From Astropecten irregularis (Eukaryota; Echinodermata; Asteroidea; Paxillosida; Astropectinidae), in contig OZ020255.1 of NCBI GenBank assembly GCA_963971285.1, positions 8,824,931 to 8,888,930 of the forward strand: a DNA stretch of 64,000 bases, given 5' to 3'. The notes beneath the pieces were generated by a model. The model ran no database searches, was not told where the DNA came from, and was given only the letters and a program-made list of their open reading frames with translations. Positions within the stretch are counted from its first letter, which is position 1; every line of letters begins with the position of its first letter. A program made the position numbers and the translations under genes. Shown in pieces: positions 1-11,628 of the stretch.

Positions 1-118
1 CTAACTCTAAGTAGCCTTTGAGAAAGATCCTGCTAGGATCCAAAACATCAGGCCCTCCTAACTCCAAGCATTTTATATTTAACACATTTCCGGTCATAAT
101 TTTGGTTGATGAGCAGTC
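1..118. mobile_element. GATCCTGCTAGGATC fold-back element, right part
   Basis: CCTTTGAGAAAGATCCTGCT, AGGATCCAAAACATCAGG and CCCTCCTAACTCCAAGCA, then a tail with TTGATGAGCAGTCTACAC and AGTTTATTACT. The same order recurs near 3.1, 13.0, 18.8 and 26.4 kb. The left part lies outside the window. Confidence 0.65.
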
Positions 119-916
119 TACACAGTCAGTTTATTACTCAAACTGAAAATATTAAAAATAGAAGAGAAGAAACGAAGGAAGGGAGGACAAGAGCCGGTTG
201 TTAAAAAAAGTGCAAGGCATTTATCGCAACTTACACGGGTAGTAAAGAGTGACGTGCAACATGCGTTGATATCGATTGAGAGCATTTCCCCCTCCCCCAA
301 CCAAACCAAACCCCGCCCCCATCCTCCCCCAACCCACACTTTAAACGGCTAAAGACAGTTTAAATGCTGACAAAATGCCAAGCAAATGGCGCCAGGCATT
401 ACGTGGATCAAAACAACAAACAAACCCAAAAAGAAGAAGAATAAAAAAAAAAGACATACGTGTACTTAAAAAAAGATCCACCCTTCAAAAATGAAATGTC
501 AGAAAAGTGCTTTTCTCATAAAAATAATAATAAAAAATCGACCCCCCAACGAAAAAAAAAAAAAAAAAGAGGAAGAAGAAAAAAAAAAAAAAAGAGGACA
601 AAAAGCCTTGAAAGTCGTTTCTATTCCACTGAGGCAAAACTCGCATTATTATTCATTGTTATTTATTGTTATTACCGCTATCTAGAGTCATGACAAGGCC
701 ACTTCGTGCGTCAGAGAGAGAGGGGACCACTGTGGGCTGTTTAGAGGGACAAGGGATGAGGGGGGCGTCGTTGGTTATTAAAAGCACCGTTCTTCTGAAT
801 AGATTCTCACCGATCATGACGCCGCAAAGAAAAATGGCCCGCGGTCTATTTTCGTGACTGTCCTTTTCGCTTCTGACCGCAAACTGTCATTCATTGACCA
901 AAAAAAAGTATTGTCA
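119..916. other. No gene seen: low-complexity purine/A-rich DNA
   Basis: A/G-rich runs at 418-600 create small lysine-rich frames. Unique sequence 600-900. Nothing supportable. Confidence 0.6.
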
Positions 917-1294
917 AGGTACATATGTACTATCATACTTCGGTATAGCATACCGAAACAGGAATCTTCACAGATTTAATACCTATAACTTACAGGGTAT
1001 AAAGATGGTGATGGTAGAAACATACCGTTAAAATATTTCTGCCTGAAATGCTGTATTTATCCAGAAAAAGAGTCAAACCAATTGACCAAAAACAATTTTG
1101 ATGTTTTAAAGATAAAAAATAATGGTAAAAACATTTTTTTAAATACTGTGGGTGTTTTTCACTGTTTTCTCAAAAAAGTGGGCACCGTATGGGACTGAAA
1201 TTTTCCAGATGACTGTTACTGTAATCTGTCTTGATATTTTTGCCCATGGATGAATCTGTATTTCTTTGACAAAAACCAAAGTATGAAGCAATCT
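917..1294. mobile_element. TTAA-family element, left member of an inverted pair
   Basis: Carries the same internal blocks as the 6569 copy (CAGATTTA, GCCTGAAATGCTGTATTTATCC, GGGCACCGTATGGGACTGAAA, TTTTTGCCCATG). The left end has decayed (a CATACTTCGGTAT variant), so no clean target duplication is seen. It faces a second copy at 1401-1759 with about 105 bp between them. Confidence 0.75.
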
Positions 1295-1400
1295 TTAATA
1301 GAGCCTGCAGATATTCAGGACAGATGAAGCATGTAGTTTGGTCCCAGACCCAAACAGCCTATCCTAACCTGCCCATGTCAAAACCCACTTTTGATATTAA

Positions 1401-1759
1401 AGGTTCAATATCATACATGTACTTTGGGTTTTATCAAAGAAATACAGATTCATGGGCAAAAATACCAAGACAGATACAGTAACAGTCATCTGTGAAAATT
1501 TCAGTCATATACGGTGCCCACTTTTTGAGAAAACAGTGAAAAACACCCATAGTATTTCTTAAGCCTTTTCTCTTTTATTTTTGATCTTTTAAAAAGATCA
1601 AAAAGGTTGTTGTTTTAATAATTTCTGGATAAATACACCATTTCAGGCGGAAAAACTTTAACGGTATGTTTCTACCGCCACCATCTTCATACCGTGTAAG
1701 TTATACGTAAATCTGTGAACATTTCTGTTTTGGTTTCTTACCAAAGTATGATACTACCT
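1401..1759. mobile_element. TTAA-family element, right member of the inverted pair
   Basis: Inverted relative to 917-1294. TTAA lies at 1397-1400 and 1760-1763, and it ends ACCAAAGTATGATACTACCT. Together with its partner it forms a potential hairpin with arms of about 350 bp. Confidence 0.85.
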
Positions 1760-1784
1760 TTAAACTTTAACAAAGAGGGTCTTT

Positions 1785-2245
1785 TAATTGTGCAGTGAAT
1801 CGATCACAAAATGGCACGTACGCTGTACATGTACGTACTTGTACTATAATTACTATAGAAGGATGGAAGAACTCAAGGTCTTGAAAGCAAACTTGACATG
1901 CACGTACACATATTTTTATTTACGTGGACACAAATACTTTGAACTGGAGTCCCCACACCTGACGGACGGAACAAAAAGGGGACCAGTCTATTTATGTATA
2001 GAAAATCATCCTTGCACTTCCAACCGCAAGCTGTCATTGACAATGTTACACCAAAAAGCATTCTGGGTACTGAAATATAAAAAAAGAAAACTTTTTTTAA
2101 TGGGTTACGCTACCTTGGTCTTTAAACATCCTTCCTAACACGCCCCCTGTCAATCCCCCTTTGATAACAAACGGAGCATGGACGTGCAGTGGATCGGGAC
2201 ACAAAATGGCACGTACAGTGTACACTGTACGTACTTGGACTATAA
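1785..2245. repeat. Two copies of a ~55-bp CAAAATGGCACGTAC unit
   Basis: 1788-1852 and 2185-2242 share GTGCAGTGRATCG, CACAAAATGGCACGTAC and GTACGTACTTGKACTATA. The sequence between is unique. The rest of 1764-2736 holds a GC-rich patch (2430-2580) with no sign of coding. Confidence 0.6.
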
Positions 2246-2736
2246 AACTACATACTAGGGGCCTGGGGGGGGGGAGGAGTGTGGAAGTATGGAACTTCAA
2301 GGAACTAAAAGTTTTAACAACTTGAACTACTGTACATGTACATGTACGTCTGTGGTTCTACAACTTGTTGAGTTTTGGTACATGTACATCCTCTTTTTGT
2401 ATAATAAACTTCGCAAGCCACAATTCATCAACGTCCGGGCCACACATCTGGCGCGACCAGGCCAAACCGGTGTTTCGAGCTCAACTGTCCGGCGTGCCGA
2501 GCTGACCGGATGACGAAACCGGCCACCTAGGCACGCAACGAACACGAACAGTCAGGTGTGGCAAAACCATGCGCGCGGTACAGTATTGACAGACAAGGAC
2601 AACTCAGCACACCAATAAAATGGGACCAATTTCCGTCATGATGTGCGTATGAATGGTGTGACCTTATTGGTCCACCACACGTAGTGAGACTGCTCAGCAC
2701 GCAGACAGTCTATCCTTTGACACCGGGCCCAGCCAG

Positions 2737-2975
2737 AGGCCAATTTCATAAAACTGTTTTAGCACAAAAAGTTGCTTAGCACAAAAATGTCTCGTCCAAT
2801 AAAACAAACCACCATTGAAAATTCCATTTCATATTCATGGTCAGCGAACAACAAGCAAAGAACACAAGTGATACACAACACATGGACATATGGTTGTTTA
2901 CCCTGTTTTTATATAAAGACAGAAATGTCATGCTTAGCAAATTTTTGTGCTTAACAGTTTTATGAAATTGGCCCC
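2737..2975. mobile_element. GGGGCCAATTTCATA element (CWG-target group)
   Basis: About 240 bp with ends (A)GGCCAATTTCATAAAACTG and its reverse complement, flanked by CAG on both sides. The inside holds GCTTAGCACAAAAATGTCTC, CATTCATGGTCAGCGAACAA-like and GTGATACACA blocks shared with the 36.6, 37.4 and 46.1 kb copies. Confidence 0.85.
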
Positions 2976-3065
2976 AGAATGAGGCTAGTGACAAGAACCC
3001 AACTACACTACACGAGACCCCAAAGACTATAAAATCATTTTTCAAACTGAAAAACAAAGGCAATA

Positions 3066-3240
3066 CAAGTAATAAACTGCTGCAAACTGCTCATCAGCCA
3101 AAACAATGACCTGACATATTTTTAAAAGCTTGGAGTTTAATAGGAGAGCCTGGCATGTTTCGATCTTAGCAGGATCTTGATCTTTATAGGCTATAAAGCC
3201 TATGTTGATAAAGATCCTGCTAAGATCGAAACGTGTCACG
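3066..3240. mobile_element. GATCCTGCTAGGATC fold-back element
   Basis: Inverted arms CGATCTTAGCAGGATCTTGA and AAAGATCCTGCTAAGATCGA flank a TATAGGCTATAAAGCCTAT core. A reversed tail (ATAAACTGCTGCAAACTGCT, CATCAGCC) lies at the left. Confidence 0.7.
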
Positions 3241-3245
3241 CCATG

Positions 3246-4215
3246 AAAACAAAGACACCAAAGTTACAACAACAAAGAATACATGATAAACATTCATTTC
3301 TCAGCCTGATTACATGTACACAGGAATCAGGATGTGCATGTATGTTCTAAAACCTAAAATTATATTTTTTTTCATCATAAAAATCTCCCAAAACCAAGAT
3401 TAACCCCTACTTATTAATACTTTTCTGTGGAATCAAATTTCAGGCAAATGGCCTTAGATGGCTGGTTCTTACATTTCCTTGTCACATCAAAAGCCCAAGC
3501 AACCTGATACTGACCATCACTGAACACAAAAAGACCCCACCTCCATGATGCAGGTCGAAAAACTATATTTATCTCTGCCAGATTGGCAGTGCAAATGAGC
3601 ACTGCAATTGACGTCATAGCATTCGGATTTACATTTTTCTGCAATCAGCAGTGTTGCATCTCCCCAGTTGTACTTGAGAAACATGCGGCCCGTTTGGCCA
3701 CAGAAATTACAAAACAAACAAAAAAAGCTACAAAATTTATTCTGTTTCTGGCGGGGAAAAAAATACAGCGCTGTGATCCGATTGCTCTTTTTGAGTTTTA
3801 AATGTATAAAATTGCCACATGTTTTTCCCCGTTGATTACGATCATATGTATGTAATCCTCTTTAGGGACATTTTCTTTTGGGAACACATTCAAGGAATAA
3901 TGCTTCATTTACATGTGTACATTTATTTGTAATGACCAAAATAAAACCTCTCCTGTGTGTGGATAGACTTTATTACATGTACCATAAGCATCGTTGGTGG
4001 ATGAAAATAGCTACAGTATGCAACGACACACACAGTGCATTGTATGTATGTTTGTTATACCACTGCATATTGTGGAATTTCATTGGTCAAAACCCGATCA
4101 TGTGGTTGCATGTATACATGTGTCGACTTTCAACAACAAAAGTGATGTACACGTCCCGACAAATGTGATGTACTACACATCTCGTTCCCAGGTTTTAACT
4201 CGTTTAAATACGACG
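3246..4215. other. No gene seen: unique AT-rich DNA
   Basis: No splice-flanked open frame or repeat hallmark except scattered ACATGT words. Confidence 0.5.
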
Positions 4216-4462
4216 TAGGGCTGTAAATTTACGAAAATTTTGTAACCGGTTACCCGTCTGTGATTCGGTTACAGTGACGGTTAACCGTATAGCAAAGAAA
4301 ACATTCTCACATTGTGAATTTAGATGGTATACAAAACAAAAAAGGTTGGTCCTATACATCAATAAAAAGAACCCATTTCGGTTAACCGAAACTGGAAAAT
4401 ACAACCGGGTAACCGTTTGAACGGTCGGTTAACCGGGTAACTGGTTACAAACAGCAGCCCTA
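4216..4462. mobile_element. TAGGGCTG...CAGCCCTA element, possibly hAT-type
   Basis: The left end TAGGGCTGTAAATTTACG and right end AACAGCAGCCCTA are inverted over about 8 bp. The interior carries GTAACCGGTTACCCG, GGTTAACCGT, CGGTTAACCGAAACTGG and CGGTTAACCGGGTAACTGG, i.e. clusters of GGTTAACC palindromes. TAGGGCTG-like ends are common in hAT elements; no clean 8-bp duplication is visible. Confidence 0.6.
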
Positions 4463-4975
4463 GTACTACAGAGTACCAGTATTAAGCACTGGGAATTGAA
4501 CTTGCTGCGTTGAGTTTTTCACTGGTACTACACGATGATGCCTGCACTCTGGAATTTACTGTAGGGAACAGTTAAAAACAATACTGTAGGCAATTTTGTA
4601 TAGATACGGCGTGGGCGCGCAGCTCGAGGCATTTTTAGTCAAGAATTTGGACAGCCTTTCCAAAGATTTCTTCTTAATTATCAAAACGGTACATGTACGT
4701 AGGGCCTGTTTAACGCACGGGATCACAGATTTGCATATCCACATCCTATGCAGGGTACGCTAAAATGGGATCCGGATCAGTAGAATCCGTATCTTTTGTG
4801 TTAAACAAACAGGCACGTAGTGATTACATATAAATGTACAACAGTTGTTGGAGATGGTGCATGGGTTTTGTACACACTCTGGAACGTGTGGCATTCAAGG
4901 TGAAGCCATACGTGTATGTCCACTCGTGCGTATAAAACTCCAAGTACATGTAAATGTAACTCTGCACACCATACG

Positions 4976-5113
4976 GGCATGCAACTTGAACTTAACAAAA
5001 CCGAGGAAAATCCGAATTTGACCATACTTTGTACAGTGTTTTTCACTTTTCAATGGCATAAGTGTGAAGTGAAAAAAGAAGAAATCAGCTGATCCGAGGA
5101 AAGGTTGCATGCC
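4976..5113. mobile_element. GGCATGCAACTT element, copy 1
   Basis: Ends GGCATGCAACTTGAAC / GGTTGCATGCC. The interior ACCATACTTTGTACAGTGTT and CACTTTTCAATGGCATAAG is shared with 44098-44235. Confidence 0.75.
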
Positions 5114-6564
5114 TGCATCCAATGAAAGTTACAGACTCTACAAATGATTTACATGTGTACACTGTAACATGCGTTGAATGCATTGATATACATGTGATAA
5201 TGAGAGCTTTTAACATTGTGGTCTTACCCCTAATGATGGGAAGGATTCTGGTCTCAGGCATAGACCGTGCCCGCGGCCTGTCGTCCTTATAATATCGATC
5301 CACCGTCAACATGGTAGACTCCAAAAACATAACAATCCCAGCGCCAAAACCAGAGAAGAAAAAAATAATACAATCCAGTGACCCAAATTGCGACAAGTCA
5401 CACGGTCACAATTTGTGGGAAAAGGAAACCGTACTCCAAATCCTCAAACGTCAGCCAGAATTTTGAGAATCGTCCAACGGCCGTTTGAAATGTCCAAACT
5501 TGAGTTTATCTCGCTTAAACTGTCGATGATCGAATCGCAAAACAAATGGCAAAAAGTCTCTAAGAAAATATAGTCACTCTGGAGGAACTTCTTTTTCTAA
5601 CAGATTCACCAACAAATTCCGACGGACTAAAATCACATCCCAAAGTCAAAATTTAGGCTCATGGACGGACGCCAACACCAAATCCACGGCCCAAAGCAAA
5701 AGTTGGCAGCAATCCAGGGCACTCAGTTGTCATGGAGGGAACAGGAACCAGTCTGTCCCTCCGCCGTACAAAACTTCAAATGAATGACAACCTCCTGCTA
5801 CAAACTTTGTAGAGAGTTAACGCACAAACCGTCGGGGAAGAGGAAGTGGGTCAAGTACTGTATGTCCGTAGAGACCAGCGTCACTCAAGTTCACGAATGT
5901 GAAGACCCAACATCAGCAACAACAACTGCACAACACTATAACACCCAGTATCCACATAGTCAGTATCTACATTATATGACACACACACACACCACCAGTG
6001 CATGAAGTACATGCATGTACAGCAAAATGTCATCCGACCGACAAAATATAATCCAGAGTACACAAAACTATACCACTGATTGGACTGCCAATGACCTACA
6101 TACTGTGCAATATGACAACTACCTGATAACACGACCACCAGGACCCCAAAATGAAAATCTGCGGTGAACTTTGGTTCCGCCGATAGAGAAATGACACTAA
6201 ACCGCACTGTCGGCCAATCAAAACCCATTTCTTTTCATATATACATAATTCTCTTTTTTTCTTTTCTTCCTTTTCATCATGCAGCAATGCATTCTGGGTA
6301 CATTATGTACGACTTCCCCGCAACAAATGACTCGGTGGTATGAATGCAGTGGCTAAAAATAAACTCAAAAAGTCCCTCTCAATCTTTTGCTGGTAGGTGT
6401 GAATGGATGGGGCTCTGTTTTCAGGGCTTTTTGATAATGCACAGTACAATTTATGACTACCATGAACAAATTGTTTGGCAAGGTTATTTAATACAAAATG
6501 ACACATGTTTGTATACCAGTATTTTTGGCAAGGACAGTTTGTTACAAAAGAGCAGTCTGACAAG
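5114..6564. other. No gene seen: mostly unique DNA
   Basis: Contains a CTAAAAATAA box (6353-6362) and a short CA repeat (5981-5994). No coding evidence on either strand. Confidence 0.5.
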
Positions 6565-6568
6565 TTAA

Positions 6569-6915
6569 AGGTAGTATCATACTTTGGTAAGAAACCAAAA
6601 CAGAAATGTGAACAGATTTACATATAACTTACAGGGTAAATGAAGATGGTGGTGGTAGAAACATACCAGCCTGAAATGCTGTATTTATCCAGAAATTAGT
6701 AAAACAACGACCAAAAAACCTTTTTGATCTTTTAAAAGATCAAAAATAAAAGAGAAAAGACTTAAGAAATACTGTGGCCGTTTTTCACTGTTTTCTCAAA
6801 AAGTGGGCACCATATGGGACTGAAATTTTCACAGATGACTGTTAATGTATCTGTCTTGATATTTTTGCCCATGAATCTGTATTTCTTCGATAGAAACCAA
6901 AGTATGATACTACCT
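6569..6915. mobile_element. TTAA-flanked inverted-repeat element, complete copy
   Basis: 347 bp with perfect 20-bp terminal inverted repeats (AGGTAGTATCATACTTTGGT) and TTAA on both sides (6565-6568, 6916-6919). It contains no coding frame. This is the cleanest copy in the window and defines the family ends. Confidence 0.9.
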
Positions 6916-7006
6916 TTAAAATGGCCACAGGTACAGTATCAGAAAGCCAATGAATTATTAAATATTTCTATGGAAAATTAGAACCTCTTGGGAATATAAG
7001 TACACA

Positions 7007-7194
7007 ACAATAGTGCTCCGTGCCTGTGACGTCACATTCAGATGTTAGGACAAACAAATCACACGTTGTCGTTGCCCCATTAACTTACATGTACACATGT
7101 AAATGTTGTAAAATTGTCCGAACATCCGGGTAACTATAGCTGTCAATAATACATGTAAAGGGCGTATTCTATAAAAAAGCTTGAGCCCTATTCT
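7007..7194. mobile_element. CAATAGNGCTC element, copy 1
   Basis: CAATAGTGCTCCGTG ... GAGCCCTATTCTG. The interior CACATTCAGATGTTAGGACA, GAACATCCGGGTAACTATAG and AAGGGCGTATT matches 44513-44700. Confidence 0.65.
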
Positions 7195-7323
7195 GAGGAC
7201 ATTCCTATAATTTTGGAGGTGGGGGGTGGGGAGGGCGCAGGGGGAAGGTGAGCGGTGGGGCTTCTTTGTGGACACATTTCTTTCAAGCAGTAAATATTGT
7301 ACTTTAAAATGCAAATTACAGTA

Positions 7324-7504
7324 CAGTGGAACACCACTATTTACACACACGCTGGGATGCACAGAGATTGTTCGTTACGATGGTCATTCATTATAGTGAA
7401 ACAATATTCAGCATGCATTGTACACTAAAACTGGGAGCCAAGGATGATGTTCGGTATAGCCAAAATGTTCGATGTTTGGTGTTCGTTATAGTGGTGTTCC
7501 ACTG
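7324..7504. mobile_element. Tigger/pogo-like TA element, non-coding
   Basis: CAGTGGAACACCACTAT ... ATAGTGGTGTTCCACTG, flanked by TA (7322-7323, 7505-7506), 181 bp. The CAGTRGAAC ends and TA target fit the pogo/Tigger branch of Tc1-mariner. The interior TTCGTTACGATGG and GTTCGTTATAG repeats the end pattern. Confidence 0.75.
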
Positions 7505-7506
7505 TA

Positions 7507-8469
7507 CATGTATTCACATACAGAGTGTATTGCTACTTGGATTCTAAAAAATAGCATTGCTTGTGAAGTTGTGAGTAATAGAAGGGCCCGACGTTTCAAT
7601 CCTAGCAGAGATCATTCTCAAAGGATAAATATTATATAAAAAACATATACTGTAACGTCTTTTAATTCAAGTTATTGAAAGGTATAAAACAATGAAAACT
7701 GACTGACATCAAATTACATTTCTGATTCAAATCTGGATTTTTATACATCAAAGCCTTGAAAATTCGAAAGGTACACTGCGACTGAGATTTGCTGAATAAT
7801 TTTTACCTCCTTATTGCCCACAAATTCATAAAAAATAAAATTTAGCAAAATTGAGAACGTGTCAGCGTACATGTACTGGTACCAGGTTTTACTGTCAACC
7901 TGCTGACCCACTAAACTGCATGACCTCCATTTTTTTTCCCTCCTATTTATTTTTGGCAGACTAAAAAAAGAGACAATGCAAACAAAATGATGGTTTGTGC
8001 CTTCATTCAAACAGCGATTGACCTTTGAAATTCACGTCAGTGATGCCTCAAAAGTTCGACACAAAGCCAAAGGTGGACACCAAAAAAATGGTAACGCGTG
8101 GCAAGAGATTCATACGTGCACATCTACCGTTAGAAACCAGGTCTGGATTTGACAAAACACTAGGATTAATCTTGTTATTAAGATGAGTTGTCAGTATCAC
8201 CATGTAGTGATTTGTGTTGTGACATCACACTTTGCTAAGCATTTTTTTTTTTTGAGATTAATTCACATTTTTAAGATTCATGGATCTTTAGTATCCTATA
8301 AAAAATTGACAATACAATGTAGGTGACGCTGTCCTGGTATTCAAAGGCATTGCATTGTTAACTTCACTAAAAAACAAAAAACTCAAGTCTCCATCAAGAT
8401 CTCCTTAATTATATCTTTGAGTGACAATGGTACAGTATGTCTATGGCACTCCTAGTGTTGTACACACCT
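7507..8469. other. No gene seen: AT-rich unique DNA
   Basis: Includes a fold-back remnant near 7585-7625. Otherwise nothing identified. Confidence 0.5.
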
Positions 8470-8612
8470 GGGGCCAATTTCACTGAACGTTTTGCGATCA
8501 TCGCTAAAGCCCAAATCCATCGCTAAATGGAAAATTGTTACGCAAAGTAGGGATCGATTTTCCATTTAGCGATGGATTTGGGCTTTCGCAAAGTGTTACT
8601 GAAATCGGCCCC
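8470..8612. mobile_element. GATCATCGCTAAAGCCCAAATCC hairpin element (CWG-target group)
   Basis: About 143 bp: GGGCCAATTTCACTG at the left and CTGAAATCGGCCC at the right, CTG on both sides. The arms CTAAAGCCCAAATCCATCGC and its complement form a stem around GGATCGATTTTCC. Copies lie at 10017, 19258 and 26243. Confidence 0.8.
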
Positions 8613-8731
8613 TGTATTGGAAAAGATCTTTTTTACATCATTTCATTGTTTCAACCACTGTCCACATTTGTTGTTTTTTGATGGATAAATTTAGGCTAAT
8701 TCTTGATTACTTTTTTTCATTAAATTTCTGT

Positions 8732-8870
8732 GGTCGATTTCACGAAGCCCTACGAACGATCGTAACTCGAGTTACGAAGGATAACCCAGCGTATCCTACA
8801 GAGGGCTGCAATGAATCGCATACGTCCTACGATTGATAGTAAGTAACAATGAGTTTGCTGAAATCGACCT
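8732..8870. mobile_element. TAACTCGAGTTACG hairpin element (CWG-target group)
   Basis: CTG|TGGTCGATTTCACGAAGCC ... GCTGAAATCGACCT|CTG. The arms CCTACGAACGATCGTAACTC and CCTACGATTGATAGTAAG are related. Other copies are at 19411, 45309 and 52690. Confidence 0.75.
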
Positions 8871-9764
8871 CTGGTTACATATTTTTTTTGGTGCCAAGCG
8901 GTACCATCTCTGCAATTGTTGTTCAGTTTTCGAATCTTTGAAACCAAACCTTATACTGTACGTACATTTATATCAATTGTACAATGAACCCCAGGTCCGT
9001 GTTATTGAAAGTAAAAAAAAGGATTTAATCAAGAAGGAAGTAAATGTGCACAAAATGAGTCTTTTTTTTAAACCCATTGTCGTCCCTCTGCGGTGCCAGA
9101 ACGAACATTGCCTTATATGTGCATGCATATTTAAACCCCCCACCAGCATTTTATAAATAGACACACACATTCAAGTCGCCCATGCGTGAATTCATTTTGG
9201 ATTTCTGTGCTCAAGCGAAACTGGTGGCCTTTATTGCAAAGACTGGTTTTTATTTTGAATCAAAAAAAAAAAAAAAAAAAAAAAAAGAAGTAGAAAAATC
9301 TTATGTACCATTACACAGCTTGTACAAATACATCAAGCCTAATATGCGAAAGAGCACTTTGAAAACTCTTAAGCAATCAATTTGGTTAAAACTATTTTTA
9401 GAAGTGATTCATTTTTTTTTTTTTTTTAAGTCAGAGCATGCATGCAAACACAATGACCTGATGTTTACTGCTATTTTCCAAAAGGACTTTTGTGTGTGGC
9501 TGTTCTGTTTTTGTTATCTTGATCGCAAAGTTGGTTAACCTGGCACACACAGAGGGATTATAATTGTCTATTTATAGCAAGCCGCCAGCGTTGGTTGGTT
9601 GGTTGCGTAAAATTGCATTCTATGCTAATGCCGGCTGGAAATTACCTGGCGAATGTAATGGACACTGGAATCAGGTGTTATATTAATATGAACCCACAGC
9701 CAGAACAAGTTCACCTCAAGTTTGCACTTTACTGGGCAATTTGTGTGGGTCAGTCCACCTTAAC
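8871..9764. other. No gene seen; A25 run
   Basis: Poly-A at 9262-9286 follows GACTGGTTTTTATTTTGAAT; it could be the tail of an unrecognised retroposed sequence. MEF2-type CTATTTATAG at 9568-9577. Confidence 0.45.
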
Positions 9765-10013
9765 CCTAACCCTTTACACATACATGTACATGTAATATCG
9801 CACAAGACAAGAGCTGCTTACCACACACTACCAGTCTCCATAGGAGGACTGGATATTAACCCTAACCTTCTGTACCTACTGTACCACACAAGACAAGAGC
9901 TGCTTACCACACACTACCACAGTCTTCACAGGAGGACTGGATATTAACCCTACCCCCTGCAACTACCACACAAGACAAGAGCTGCTTACCACACACTACC
10001 ACAGTCTTCACAG
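9765..10013. repeat. TAACCCT / CACACAAGACAAGAGCTGC repeat, ~3 units
   Basis: Unit of about 80-85 bp: TAACCCTAACCCT, a short variable part, ACAAGACAAGAGCTGCTTAC, CACACACTACCACAGTCT, CCACAGGAGGACTGG. Related arrays are at 15424, 31448 and (inverted) 44990. Confidence 0.75.
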
Positions 10014-10016
10014 TCT

Positions 10017-10143
10017 TCGTTTGCTAAAGCCCAAATCCAACGCCAAACAGAAAATTGCTACGCAAACTAGCGATCAATTTTCCGTTTAACGATGGATTTG
10101 GGCTTCAGCGATGATCACAAAGCGTTAAAAGTGAAATCGGCCA
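10017..10143. mobile_element. CTAAAGCCCAAATCC hairpin element, left end worn
   Basis: Same stem as the 8.5-kb copy; ends AAAGTGAAATCGGCC then ACAG. The left terminus is fused to the TAACCCT repeat array. Confidence 0.7.
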
Positions 10144-11366
10144 CAGTTCTCTGTGCTTCACTGTGATGTGTCACGAGTTGCTTTCTCGCAACAATGTTCT
10201 TCATTTCAATACAACAAAATCAACCAATAGTAGAGCCGACACCATCAAAGATTTGAACTGAAACAGAAAGCTCCCCTCCCTCCCCTTTAAACCTTCTCTC
10301 CTAACCTCGGGCAGTGCTGAATGGCTTTACAACAAGTATTTCTGGAAGCAGACGATTAAGGAAGTGAAGCTATTTTTATCGTCGTCAAGGGATGACTTTT
10401 CTTTTCAGTGTTTTTTTTAGCAAGGGCAACTGAAGAGGATGACTGGTGATTACACTAGCTGGTTACTCGCCTAGATTGAATTTCCTGATTCCCCTTTTGC
10501 ACAATTGCTTTTAGAAGTAGGCAGGGGACCAGTGGTGGACAATAACATGGAGATTTGGCTGGTAGCCAGCAACTGCTATGCAAAAAGTCGCCAAGGGACC
10601 AATGGTAGACAATTACAGTACTTGGACATTTCGCTGGTACCCTGCAATTACTATTGAGCAAAAGGTACCCAGGGGACCAGTCGGAGTACATGCACATATA
10701 TGCATTACGTAGAAATTTAGCTGGTTCCGCAACTGTCAAGCAAACAGAAGGCAGGGGGCCAGTTGGAGTATGTACATTACATACAGATTTGGCTGGTAAA
10801 CTGCAGATGCTTCGCAAAATCTTTTGGTGAGCGATGTCCAGTCAATCTCCCACCCGACTATTAAACAGGACCCAATGTCGTGGAATCTGTTACCGTCAGC
10901 AATTCTTCGCTTACGATAGCAGACTTTTTTGCTTAAAAGCTTAGCGTTTTTATCAGTAGAGTTGTCTTTCTCGCTAAACAAGGACTTTTTGCAGAATGCA
11001 CATAATGAAAGCGCGTTAGCAGAAAAAAACATTAAGGTAAGCCTACAAAATCTTTCCAAAAGTCTTGCCCATGAAACGTATCCCATGAAATAGATTTCAC
11101 ACGTAGTAACAGTGCCCGTAAGCAACAAAAATAGGCCGTAAAGGATTCCATGAAATTGGGCCCCGAGATTTGTCCTCCTGACATTTCAGTATTAAATCAA
11201 TAACAGCTCAAGACTTCTTGATACTCGTGGCCCGAGAATGAGAAATTCATTGAATGCAGGAGGTCTATTTTTACAAACAAAAATTGTCCCTGCTGATCCC
11301 CGAAGATTTCATGAATGAGTTTGTGGCATGCAGCTGGACTGGACACAGCTTGGCCGGACGAATAAT
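10144..11366. other. No gene seen: imperfect ~60-bp repeats then unique DNA
   Basis: 10505-10800 shows four loose repeats of GGGGACCAGTNGGAGTACA ... ATTTNGCTGGTANCC(N)GCAACTG. The rest is unique. Confidence 0.5.
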
Positions 11367-11380
11367 AAATAGAGAGTGCA

Positions 11381-11628
11381 TGTGGATCAGTTTGTGGAAA
11401 CACCATGTAAGAATCGTGTTTACTTTCGCACTTCTACTTCGTTCGCACTTCTCGTAAGGTCTCAACGTTTCGACTAGCCTGCTCTAGTCCTCATCAGGAG
11501 ACGTCTCCTAATGAGGACTAAAGCATACTAGTCGAAACGTTGAGACCTTACGAGAAGTGCGAACGAAGTAGAAACTTGTGCGAAAGTACGAACGATTCTT
11601 ACATGGTGTTTCAGCAAACCGATCCACA
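11381..11628. mobile_element. 248-bp fold-back element with ~110-bp arms
   Basis: TGTGGATCAGTTTGTGGAAA at the left is the near-complement of the right end ...CAGCAAACCGATCCACA. The arms share ACACCATGTAAGAATCG, TTCGTTCGCACTTCTCGTAA, GGTCTCAACGTTTCGACTAG and TAGTCCTCAT. A direct repeat AAATAGAGAGTGCA lies at 11367-11380 and again at 11671-11684; the right copy is separated from the arm by 42 bp of TACATG-containing sequence. Confidence 0.8.

Noticed and set aside
11440..11560. Functional hammerhead ribozyme
   Set aside because: Core-like CTGATGA and GAAA are present, but the intervening stem is offset by an extra G, and no stem I partner pairs next to the core. Kept only as a resemblance in the findings.
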